The position numbers and the translations under genes are program-made. A stretch of 32,526 nt of DNA from an uncultured Verrucomicrobiota bacterium. GTDB taxonomy: Bacteria > Verrucomicrobiota > Verrucomicrobiia > Chthoniobacterales > SZAS-18. The DNA lies in NCBI GenBank assembly GCA_937871685.1, contig CALMOL010000114.1, forward strand, positions 1 through 32,526. The letters run 5' to 3'. Below the pieces are notes generated by a model, which searched no databases, was not told the DNA's origin, and saw only the letters and a list, made by a program, of their open reading frames with translations. This document shows, piece by piece, positions 15,854-24,454 of this stretch. How positions within the stretch are numbered: position 1 is the first letter of the stretch; each line of letters starts with the position of its first letter.

Positions 15854-17275
15854 ATGGTTTCCCTTGTCAAACACCCCCACCCCCGCGAGCGCCGGCTCGT
15901 CTTCAAAAACGTGGACCGGCCCGGCTGGTCGCCGGACATCGACACGTATCTCCAGGACGGCGGCTACGACGACCTGAAAAAGGGCTTCGGCATGAAGCCG
16001 CAGGAGATCGTCGGCGAGGTGAAGACCTCGCAGTTGCGCGGCCGCGGCGGCGCCGGATTCTCCTGCGGGATGAAGTGGGGCTTCATCAAGCCGGACGAGA
16101 AGAAGCCGGTCTATCTCATCTGCAATGCGGACGAGTCCGAGCCGGGCACCTTCAAGGATCGCTACATCATTCACCAGGACCCGCACCAGTTGCTGGAGGG
16201 GATGATCCTCTCCTGCTACGCGGTCAACGCCCGGCTGGCCTACATCTACATCCGCGGCGAGTTCCCCGAGGGCGCGCGCATCCTCGAGCGCGCCATCCAG
16301 GAGGCGCACGCCCGCGGCTTCCTCGGGAAGAACATTCTGGGCTCCGGCTTCGACCTGGAAATCTTCGTCCACCGCGGCGCCGGCGCCTACATCTGCGGCG
16401 AGGAGACGGGCCTGATCGAGTCGCTGGAAGGCAAGCGCGCCTACCCGCGCATCAAGCCGCCGTATTTTCCCGCGGTGCTTGGCCTCTACCAGTGCCCCAC
16501 CATCGTCAACAACGTGGAGACGCTGTGCAACGTGAAGCACATCGTGCGCCTGGGCGGCGCCGAGTTTGCCAAGATCGGACGGCCGAACAACACCGGCACC
16601 CGCATCCTCTGCGTGAGCGGCGACGTGCAGAAGCCCGGCTACTTCGAGCTGGAGTGCGGCGCGGTGACGATGGGCGAGCTGCTCAATGACCTTTGCGGCG
16701 GCCCGAAGCCCGGCCGGAAGTTCAAGGCCGTGATCCCCGGTGGCTCGTCCGCCAAGGTGCTGCGCGCGGACGACACCTACAAGATCAAGGTCAAGCAGCC
16801 CGACGGCTCCATGGCCGATCAGGAACTGAAGTTCGACGACATCGTCCTCGACTTCGACTCGCTCGCCGCCGTCGGCTCCATGGCCGGCTCGGGCGGCGTG
16901 ATCGTGATGGACGACTCGCGCGACATGGTGTGGGCGCTCAACAACATCAACGAGTTCTACGCGCACGAGAGCTGCGGCCAATGCACGCCCTGCCGCGAAG
17001 GCTCGCTCTGGATGAAAAAGATCACGGATCGTCTCGCCGGCGGCTACGGCGTGGCGGCCGACCCGCGCACGCTCAAGAGCGTGGCCGACAACATCGCCGG
17101 CCGGACGATCTGCGCCTTTGGCGAGGCTTGCGCGTGGCCGGTGCAGTCCTTCCTCCAAAAGTTCCCCGAGGACTTCGCCGGGGCCGCCGCCAAGAACGAA
17201 CTGCCGCGCGGCGCCCGCACCGCGCTCGAAGCCCTCAACCCCGCCCTCGCCGCCGCCGCGGCCGAGCGGCATTGA
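15854..17275 (+). CDS. nuoF: NADH-quinone oxidoreductase subunit F (51-kDa, NADH/FMN/4Fe-4S)
   Basis: The product (473 aa) is the NADH-oxidising subunit. It binds NADH and FMN and hands electrons to cluster N3. The NADH-binding glycine loop is LRGRGGAGFSCGMKWGF, and the FMN region is NADESEPGTFKDR and GAGAYICGEETGLIESLEG. Cluster N3 ligands are Cys374, Cys377 and Cys380 in ESCGQCTPCREG and Cys420 in TICAFGEACAWP. The C-terminus ends in a short Ala-rich tail. A short insertion (DDTYKIKVKQPDGSMADQEL) lies in the SLBB-like region compared with the E. coli protein. A toxin-antitoxin pair, not nuoG, comes next (22 nt), so transcription of nuoG must pass through that pair. Confidence 0.97.
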   Translation: MVSLVKHPHPRERRLVFKNVDRPGWSPDIDTYLQDGGYDDLKKGFGMKPQEIVGEVKTSQLRGRGGAGFSCGMKWGFIKPDEKKPVYLICNADESEPGTFKDRYIIHQDPHQLLEGMILSCYAVNARLAYIYIRGEFPEGARILERAIQEAHARGFLGKNILGSGFDLEIFVHRGAGAYICGEETGLIESLEGKRAYPRIKPPYFPAVLGLYQCPTIVNNVETLCNVKHIVRLGGAEFAKIGRPNNTGTRILCVSGDVQKPGYFELECGAVTMGELLNDLCGGPKPGRKFKAVIPGGSSAKVLRADDTYKIKVKQPDGSMADQELKFDDIVLDFDSLAAVGSMAGSGGVIVMDDSRDMVWALNNINEFYAHESCGQCTPCREGSLWMKKITDRLAGGYGVAADPRTLKSVADNIAGRTICAFGEACAWPVQSFLQKFPEDFAGAAAKNELPRGARTALEALNPALAAAAAERH

Positions 17276-17297
17276 GAAACCGCGCTATCCTGCCGCT

Positions 17298-17522
17298 ATG
17301 ACCGCCCAGCTTGCTGAACTCAAGAAGCTCTCCGTCGCCGAACGCCTGCTGCTCGTCGAAGACCTCTGGGATAGCATCGCAGAGGATGGCTTCATGCCCG
17401 AGATTACTCCGGAGCTGGCGGCCGAGCTGGACCGCCGCTCGGCGGAGCTAGACGCCAACCCGGCCAACGTCTTCACGCTCGACGAGGTGATTGAACGGGC
17501 GCGCCGCGAATTTCATGGCTAA
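17298..17522 (+). CDS. Antitoxin of the addiction-module component family (PF09720/TIGR02574-like)
   Basis: The product is 74 aa. LKKLSVAERLLLVEDLWDSI is the characteristic helical start of this small antitoxin family. The second half (LAAELDRRSAELDANPANVF, then TLDEVIERAR) is the region expected to wrap around and neutralise the toxin. ATG 17298 was chosen because it opens the conserved domain and stands 22 nt after nuoF; upstream in-frame codons lie inside nuoF. Its last 8 bases overlap the toxin start (ATGGCTAA), so the two are translationally coupled, antitoxin first, as is usual for such modules. No DNA-binding domain is evident, so autoregulation may be absent or indirect. The unusual point is its place inside the complex I operon. 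Confidence 0.85.
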   Translation: MTAQLAELKKLSVAERLLLVEDLWDSIAEDGFMPEITPELAAELDRRSAELDANPANVFTLDEVIERARREFHG

Positions 17523-17820
17523 TGCCCTTGTCATTTCCGCCGCGGCCGCCGTCGATCTCGTATCGGCGATTAATTGGTATGAAGGGCAAGAACCCGGTCT
17601 CGGCGAGGCGTTCATCCGTGCTTTCCGCGCCTGTGCCGACGGCATCGTCCGCCACCCGGACCTGCACCCGGTCGTCCGGGGCAAGATCCGGCGGGCTCTG
17701 GTCCGCCGCTTCCCTTACCAAGTGTTCTACCGCGCCGAGGAATCGCGCGTGGTGGTGCTGACCGTCTTCCACTCTTCCCTGAATCCTACCCGTCTCCAGC
17801 GCCGCCTGCGTGGGAGTTGA
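17515..17820 (+). CDS. RelE/ParE superfamily toxin
   Basis: The product is 101 aa. WYEGQEPGLGEAFIRAF is the typical helix pair of ParE/RelE-like toxins. RRALVRRFPYQVFYRAEESR followed by VVVLTVFHSSLNP is the central beta-sheet with the conserved Arg/Phe-Pro-Tyr pattern. RelE relatives cut mRNA on the ribosome and ParE relatives poison gyrase; sequence alone does not decide which applies here. Start ATG 17515 overlaps the antitoxin stop. An in-frame earlier codon at 17491 would lie deeper inside the antitoxin gene. The stop is only 12 nt before nuoG. Base composition and orientation match the flanking nuo genes, so nothing marks a very recent insertion. Confidence 0.85.
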   Translation: MANALVISAAAAVDLVSAINWYEGQEPGLGEAFIRAFRACADGIVRHPDLHPVVRGKIRRALVRRFPYQVFYRAEESRVVVLTVFHSSLNPTRLQRRLRGS

Positions 17821-17832
17821 CCGTCTTCTCGT

Positions 17833-19518
17833 ATGTCCGCAGATGTTGCCGCTCCCGCTGCTGTCCAGCCCGTCGTCGCCCCGCCGGGCATGGTGAACGT
17901 GCAGGTGGATGGCCGCTGGATCCAGGTTCCGAAGGGCACCCGCGCCATCGAGGCGTGCAAGCAGAACGGCTCCTTCGTCCCGCACTATTGCTATCACCCG
18001 AAGCTTTCCGCGCCGGGCAATTGCCGGATGTGCCTGATCGAGTTCGGCAGCCCGAAGATGGGACCGGACCGCAAGCCGATCTACGGCCCCGACGGCTATC
18101 CGGAGATCTCCTGGATTCCCCGCCCGCAGATCTGCTGCTCGACCGACGTGGCCGAGGGCGCGGCCTACCGCACGCAATCGCCCCTCGTGGACGAGTGCCG
18201 GCGCGGCGTGATGGAGTTCCTGCTCATCAATCACCCGCTCGACTGCACGATCTGCGACCAGGCGGGCGAGTGCCGCCTCCAGGAGTTCTCTATCGACTAC
18301 GGCAACGCCGGCTCGCGCTTCATCGAGGAGAAGGTCAAGAAGCCCAAGCGCGTCGAGCTCGGGCCGCGCGTCACGCTGGACGACGAGCGCTGCATCATGT
18401 GCTCGCGCTGCATCCGCTTCTCGAAGGAGATCGCGCACGACGACGTGCTGGGCTTCACCGAGCGCGGATCGCACACCACGCTCTCGTGCTTCCCGGGCAA
18501 GAAGCTGGAGAACAACTACTCGCTCAACACGGTGGACATCTGCCCGGTGGGCGCGCTCACCTCGACGGACTTCCGCTTCAAGATGCGGGTGTGGTTCCTC
18601 AAGGAAACCAAGTCCATCTGCACGAGCTGCGGCACCGGCTGCAACACCGAGATCGGCTCCCGCGAGGGCAAGGTCTATCGCCAGACGCCGCGCGACAACG
18701 AGGCCGTCAACCAGTGCTGGATGTGCGACTACGGCCGCCTGAACTTCCACTTCCTCCACGACGAGCGCCGGATGACATCCGCGCTCGTCCGCGACGCCGA
18801 GGGCACCCCGCAGCCGCAGCCGCTTGCCAAGGCCATCGCCGCCGCGGCGAATCTTCTGCGCCAGTTCAAGCCATCCGAGATCGCCGTGATTGCCTCCGCG
18901 CGGCAGACCAACGAGGAGCTGTTCCTCACCGCCAAGCTGATCCGTCTCCTCGGCGCGCCGCTCTTCGACATCGTGGGCAGGCACCAGCACGCCGATGGCA
19001 TCCTCGTGTCGGACGACGGCAACCCGAACACGCGCGGCGCGCAGCTGATGAAGGTGTCCGCCGAACATCCCGGCTCCTTCGTCCCGATCATCGTCGGCAA
19101 GGTGAACGACGGCGCGATCAAGGCTCTCGTTTGCCTTTCCGAGGACGCCGTCGAGTTCGGCGCGAAGCCCGCCGCGCTGGCGAAGCTCGGCGCGCTCGTC
19201 ACGGTCAACCTTCAGTCGAACGCGACCACCGCGGCCGCCCACGTTGCGCTGCCGGGCGCGGGCTTCGCCGAGAAGCGCGGCTCGATGATCAACGTCAAGG
19301 GTCGCCTCCAGCGCCTCAACCGTGCCGTCCAACCGCCCGCCGGTGCAGCCGACGATTGGGAAATCCTGCGCGACCTCCTCGCCGCCCTCGGCGGTGGCAA
19401 CGGCTTGTATTCCATCGAGGACGTCTTCAAGCGCATGGCCGCCGAGGTGCCCGCGTTTGCCGGCCTGAGCCTGTCAAAAATCGGCGACCTCGGAGTGCCC
19501 CTGGAGGGGAAGATTTAA
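17833..19518 (+). CDS. nuoG: NADH-quinone oxidoreductase subunit G (75-kDa iron-sulfur subunit), short form
   Basis: The product (561 aa) carries most of the iron-sulfur chain. The N-terminal [2Fe-2S] ferredoxin domain has Cys53, Cys64, Cys67 and Cys101 or 102. The His/Cys3 [4Fe-4S] site is His134, Cys138, Cys141 and Cys147 (HPLDCTICDQAGEC). A further [4Fe-4S] site is Cys187, Cys190, Cys193 and Cys237. A fourth set, Cys263, Cys266, Cys270 and Cys298 (CTSCGTGC...CWMCDYGR), matches the N7-type cluster of some bacteria. The following molybdopterin-oxidoreductase-like domain is much shorter than in E. coli (908 aa) or Thermus (783 aa), ending soon after the GSMINVKGRLQRLNRAVQPP motif. Start ATG 17833 is 12 nt after the toxin stop. 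The 187 bp after it hold repeat element B1. Confidence 0.95.
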   Translation: MSADVAAPAAVQPVVAPPGMVNVQVDGRWIQVPKGTRAIEACKQNGSFVPHYCYHPKLSAPGNCRMCLIEFGSPKMGPDRKPIYGPDGYPEISWIPRPQICCSTDVAEGAAYRTQSPLVDECRRGVMEFLLINHPLDCTICDQAGECRLQEFSIDYGNAGSRFIEEKVKKPKRVELGPRVTLDDERCIMCSRCIRFSKEIAHDDVLGFTERGSHTTLSCFPGKKLENNYSLNTVDICPVGALTSTDFRFKMRVWFLKETKSICTSCGTGCNTEIGSREGKVYRQTPRDNEAVNQCWMCDYGRLNFHFLHDERRMTSALVRDAEGTPQPQPLAKAIAAAANLLRQFKPSEIAVIASARQTNEELFLTAKLIRLLGAPLFDIVGRHQHADGILVSDDGNPNTRGAQLMKVSAEHPGSFVPIIVGKVNDGAIKALVCLSEDAVEFGAKPAALAKLGALVTVNLQSNATTAAAHVALPGAGFAEKRGSMINVKGRLQRLNRAVQPPAGAADDWEILRDLLAALGGGNGLYSIEDVFKRMAAEVPAFAGLSLSKIGDLGVPLEGKI

Positions 19519-19522
19519 GCCG

Positions 19523-19676
19523 CAAGCTCCAAGCCTCAAGGAAACTCGAAAAAGAAGAAAGCCCGAAAACCCGAAGCGAAATCAATCAAGCGAAGCTCAC
19601 GCTTTCTTTGCTCGAACGCCATCCCCCCGCCTTTTCTTCCTTCCTCCCTTCCGCCTTGCTTGAAGCCTGAAGCTTG
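19523..19676. repeat. 'AAGCTTC'-heptamer palindromic element in the nuoG/nuoH gap (B1)
   Basis: The 5' arm CAAGCTCCAAGCCTCAAGG (19523-19541) pairs with GCTTGAAGCCTGAAGCTTG (19658-19676), 15 of 19 positions. The inner flank GAAAGCCCGAAAACCCGAA is purine-rich, and similar sequence recurs in B2 (opposite orientation) and B3. The loop is about 116 nt. It starts 4 bp after the nuoG stop. Confidence 0.8.
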
Positions 19677-19705
19677 ATGCTTTCGGATTTTCTTCCTGTC
19701 CTCCC

Positions 19706-20887
19706 GTGCCCGACTTCATCCAGCCCTGGCTCTTTCTCCTGCCGATCATCATCAAGGTGGTCGTCGTCTTCGCGGTCGTGATGGGCCTCGTGGCGTATGC
19801 GTCGCTCGCGGAGCGAAAAGTCTCGGCCTTCATCCAGGACCGCGTCGGCCCGAACCGCGTCGGCCTCCCGCTCACGCTGCTCGGCTTCAAGAAGGATCTC
19901 GCCATCGGCGGCCTTTTCCAGCCGCTGGCCGACGGGTTGAAGTTCCTGCTCAAGGAGGACCTCACGCCGGGGCACGTGAAGCCGTTCTACTACTGGCTCG
20001 CGCCCGCGCTGACCGTCGTGCCGGCGTTGCTCACCATCGCGGCGGTGCCGTTTGGGTCCACGCTCTTCGGCTACAAGATGGTCGTGGCCGACATCAACGT
20101 GGGCTTCCTGTTCGTGTTCGCCATCGCCTCGGTCGGCGTCTATGGAATCGTGATGGCCGGCTGGTCGTCGAACTCGAAGTATTCCTTCCTCGGCGGCGTG
20201 CGCTCCTCGGCGCAGATGATCTCCTACGAGCTCTCGATGGGCCTCTCGCTCGTGCCGCTCCTGCTCGTGATGGGCGAGTTGAACCTCGGCAAGATCGTCG
20301 AATACCAGGCGTGGCACGGATGGACCCTCCTGCCCTTCACCGACCTGCGCATCCAGTGGTCCCCGCACTGGGAAATCTCCGGCCTCAACTGGCGCGAGAT
20401 CCTGCTGTGGATCCCGATGCTGATCTCGTTCGTGATCTTCACCACGGCCGTGTTCGCCGAGACGAACCGCGCGCCCTTCGACCTGCCGGAGTCCGAGACC
20501 GAGCTGGTGGGCGGCTACCACACGGAATACTCCTCGATGAAGTTCGCCTGCTTCTTCATGGGCGAATACGCCGCCATGATCACCGGCTGCGCGCTCATCA
20601 CCACGCTGTTTCTCGGCGGCTGGCACCTCCCGATCCCGATTATTCACGACGGCGCGTTCTCCCTCCAGACGCGCACGGGCGACCACGGCACCCTCTGGGG
20701 CATCCTGAACATCCTCACCTTCCTCGGGAAGGTGATCTTCCTGGTGATCTTCTTCATGTTCGTGCGCTGGACGCTGCCGCGCTTTCGCTACGACCAGCTC
20801 ATGCGCCTGGGCTGGGTGTGGTTCTTCGAGATCGCCCTCGCCAACATCGTCCTCGTCGCGGTTCTCCTCGCCTTTTTCCCGAAGTAA
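19706..20887 (+). CDS. nuoH: NADH-quinone oxidoreductase subunit H
   Basis: The product (393 aa) is a membrane subunit with about eight helices that joins the quinone site to the proton-pumping arm. Family signatures are AYASLAERKVSAFIQDRVGP and then NRVG near the N-terminus, QPLADGLKFLLKED, and ETNRAPFDLPESETELVGGY followed by HTEYSSMKFACFF. These are the acidic loops that line the quinone entry and the E-channel. The start codon is GTG at 19706 (MPDFIQPWLFLL). No Shine-Dalgarno sequence is visible, and the 30 bp before it adjoin the right arm of element B1. Only 4 nt separate its stop from nuoI, so these two are coupled. Length is slightly above the E. coli protein (325 aa), because of a longer C-terminal half. 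Confidence 0.96.
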   Translation: MPDFIQPWLFLLPIIIKVVVVFAVVMGLVAYASLAERKVSAFIQDRVGPNRVGLPLTLLGFKKDLAIGGLFQPLADGLKFLLKEDLTPGHVKPFYYWLAPALTVVPALLTIAAVPFGSTLFGYKMVVADINVGFLFVFAIASVGVYGIVMAGWSSNSKYSFLGGVRSSAQMISYELSMGLSLVPLLLVMGELNLGKIVEYQAWHGWTLLPFTDLRIQWSPHWEISGLNWREILLWIPMLISFVIFTTAVFAETNRAPFDLPESETELVGGYHTEYSSMKFACFFMGEYAAMITGCALITTLFLGGWHLPIPIIHDGAFSLQTRTGDHGTLWGILNILTFLGKVIFLVIFFMFVRWTLPRFRYDQLMRLGWVWFFEIALANIVLVAVLLAFFPK

Positions 20888-20891
20888 CCCC

Positions 20892-21422
20892 ATGGCCATC
20901 ACCGTTCCCCGCCCCGACCTCTCGGCCGCCGAGAAGACCTATCTTCCGGCCCTCTGGGAAGGATTGAAGGTCACCGCCCGCCACTTCAAGAACAACCTCT
21001 TCGGCAAGGGCAAGGTCACGATGGAGTATCCCGAGGAGCGCTGGGACTCGCACCTGCCGGAATACTACCGCGGCGTCCCCGCCCTCGTCACCGACGAGCA
21101 CGGCAAGGACCGCTGCGTGTCGTGCCAGCTCTGCGAGTTCATCTGCCCGCCGCGCGCGATCACGATCACGCCGGGCGAGATCCCGCCGGGCGACACCTTC
21201 GCCAAGACCGAGAAGCGCCCGCAGGAGTTCAAGATCGACATGATCCGCTGCATCTACTGCGGGATGTGCGAGGAAGTCTGCCCCGAGCAAGCCATCTTCC
21301 TGCAGAAGGACTACCTCGTGGTCGGCACCCGCCGCGAGGACATGGTCCACGACAAGCAGAAGCTCTACGAGATCGGCGGCCTCAAGACCGGCCTCGTCAA
21401 CAAGTGGGACGAGAAGAAGTAA
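20892..21422 (+). CDS. nuoI: NADH-quinone oxidoreductase subunit I (two 4Fe-4S clusters)
   Basis: The product (176 aa) is a Q-module ferredoxin-type subunit carrying clusters N6a and N6b. The two motifs are CVSCQLCEFICPPRAI (Cys75, 78, 81, 85) and CIYCGMCEEVCPEQAI (Cys120, 123, 126, 130). The fourth Cys of each motif ligates the other cluster. The N-terminal amphipathic stretch (LWEGLKVTARHFKNNLF, then GKGKVTMEYPEE) docks on the membrane arm. ATG 20892 is 4 nt after nuoH. The spacer between the motifs (34 residues) includes the acidic/proline-rich loop usual in bacterial NuoI. Confidence 0.96.
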   Translation: MAITVPRPDLSAAEKTYLPALWEGLKVTARHFKNNLFGKGKVTMEYPEERWDSHLPEYYRGVPALVTDEHGKDRCVSCQLCEFICPPRAITITPGEIPPGDTFAKTEKRPQEFKIDMIRCIYCGMCEEVCPEQAIFLQKDYLVVGTRREDMVHDKQKLYEIGGLKTGLVNKWDEKK

Positions 21423-21433
21423 TCCCGAATTTC

Positions 21434-21559
21434 ACCACGGAGGACACAGAGATCACCGAGGCCCGACCAGAAAACTTTTGCCGATGATCTCCGCGCCGGT
21501 CCCCACCCCACCTTTCTCCTTCCTCATCTGCCCTCTGTGATCTCTGTGTCCTCTGTGGT
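21434..21559. repeat. 'CACAGAG'-family palindromic element in the nuoI/nuoJ gap (A2)
   Basis: The 27-nt arms at 21434-21460 and 21533-21559 match at 25 of 27 positions after reverse complementing (core GGACACAGAGATCAC). The loop is 72 nt and pyrimidine-rich on its 3' side. Same family as A1. The 3' arm ends 14 bp before the nuoJ start. Confidence 0.88.
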
Positions 21560-21573
21560 TTAATTTTCGGCGA

Positions 21574-22074
21574 ATGTCCCCCGCGCTTTTCTGGTTCTTC
21601 TCCCTCATGATGATCGCCTTCGCGATCCTCGTGGTGGTGAAGCGCAATCCGGTCGCCTCGGCGCTCTCGCTCGTGGTCTCGTTCATCGGGCTGGCGGCGC
21701 TCTTCGTCTCGCTGGACGCCTACTTCATCGGCACGATCCAGATCCTCGTGTATGCCGGCGCGGTGATGGTGCTCTTCCTGTTCATCATCATGCTGCTCGA
21801 CCTCAAGGCGGAGGAAAAGCGCGTCGTGACCGCCGCGCCCCTGATCGGCGGGATCGTGGTGGGCTTCACCTTCCTCACGCTGCTCATCCGCGTGCTCGCC
21901 GGGAACGCGAACGGAAAGCTGCCGATGCCCGCCCTTCCCGGACCGGTGGACGACGTGAAGCGCGTCGGCGAGCTGCTCTTTTCCCAATACAACCTGCCGC
22001 TCCAGATCATCGGCACGCTGCTGCTCGTCGCCACGGTGGGCGTGGTGGTCCTGTCCAAGCGCGAGTTGAAATAA
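21574..22074 (+). CDS. nuoJ: NADH-quinone oxidoreductase subunit J
   Basis: The product (166 aa) has five predicted membrane helices and sits in the middle of the membrane arm, next to NuoK. Visible markers are the first helix (ALFWFFSLMMIAFAILVVV) with NPVASALSLVVSFIGLAALF, then IQILVYAGAVMVLFLFIIML, whose Tyr-Ala-Gly-Ala-Val-Met stretch is the conserved pi-bulge region of TM3. The C-terminal helix precedes VVVLSKRELK. ATG 21574 lies 14 bp after element A2. The stop is 22 nt before nuoK. Length matches the family. Confidence 0.95.
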   Translation: MSPALFWFFSLMMIAFAILVVVKRNPVASALSLVVSFIGLAALFVSLDAYFIGTIQILVYAGAVMVLFLFIIMLLDLKAEEKRVVTAAPLIGGIVVGFTFLTLLIRVLAGNANGKLPMPALPGPVDDVKRVGELLFSQYNLPLQIIGTLLLVATVGVVVLSKRELK

Positions 22075-22096
22075 GCCTTCCCTCCCCTGCCCTCGG

Positions 22097-22423
22097 ATGT
22101 CCGCGATTACCCTGAACGATTACCTGCTGGTCTCCGGCATCCTCTTCGCCGTGGGCCTGTTCGGCGTGCTCGTGCGCCGCAACATCATCGTGATCTACAT
22201 GTGCCTGGAGATCATGCTGAACGCGGCCAACCTCGCGCTCGTCGCCTTCTCGCGCTTCCACGTCGCGCCGGACGGGATGCCCGACTACCACGGCCAGGCG
22301 CTGGTCTTCTTCATCATCACCGTGGCCGCTGCCGAGGTGGCCGTGGGCCTGGCGATCATCGTGGCGCTCTACCGCACCCGCCAGACCACGCAGATCGACG
22401 AGATCAACAAGCTCCAGTATTGA
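22097..22423 (+). CDS. nuoK: NADH-quinone oxidoreductase subunit K
   Basis: The product (108 aa) is a three-helix membrane subunit, homologous to MrpC, forming part of the proton path. The family pattern is visible: LNDYLLVSGILFAVGLFGVL, RRNIIVIYMCLEIMLNAANL with the conserved membrane Glu, and FFIITVAAAEVAVGLAIIVA with the second Glu, ending IDEINKLQY. ATG 22097 is 22 nt after nuoJ. Element B2 starts about 13 bp after the stop. Confidence 0.96.
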   Translation: MSAITLNDYLLVSGILFAVGLFGVLVRRNIIVIYMCLEIMLNAANLALVAFSRFHVAPDGMPDYHGQALVFFIITVAAAEVAVGLAIIVALYRTRQTTQIDEINKLQY

Positions 22424-22435
22424 CCGAAGGCTTCA

Positions 22436-22564
22436 AGCACCAAGCACCAAGCTTCAAGGAATTGCGCTCCGCGCCCGAGTCCAACCCGCCCCACCCCGCC
22501 ACTTTTCGCAAACTTTCGGCCTTTCCTCTCTTTCTGCCTTCCTTGAAGCCTGAAGCTTGAGGCT
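22436..22564. repeat. 'AAGCTTC'-heptamer palindromic element in the nuoK/nuoL gap (B2)
   Basis: The 26-nt arms 22436-22461 and 22539-22564 match at 21 of 26 positions. The right arm holds TTCCTTGAAGCCTGAAGCTT. The conserved inner stretch related to GAAAGCCCGAAA lies on the 3' side here (as TTTCGGCCTTTC) rather than the 5' side. So B2 is inserted in the opposite orientation to B1 and B3. It ends 18 bp before nuoL. Confidence 0.82.
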
Positions 22565-22582
22565 CTCAGCTCTTTCCTTTCG

Positions 22583-24439
<1,857 letters not shown>

Positions 24440-24454
24440 CAACCCTTCCGCGAA

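Noticed and set aside
15137..17272. Long minus-strand frame (711 codons) opposite nuoE and nuoF.
   Set aside because: Antisense shadow; both nuo genes show all cluster ligands on the plus strand.
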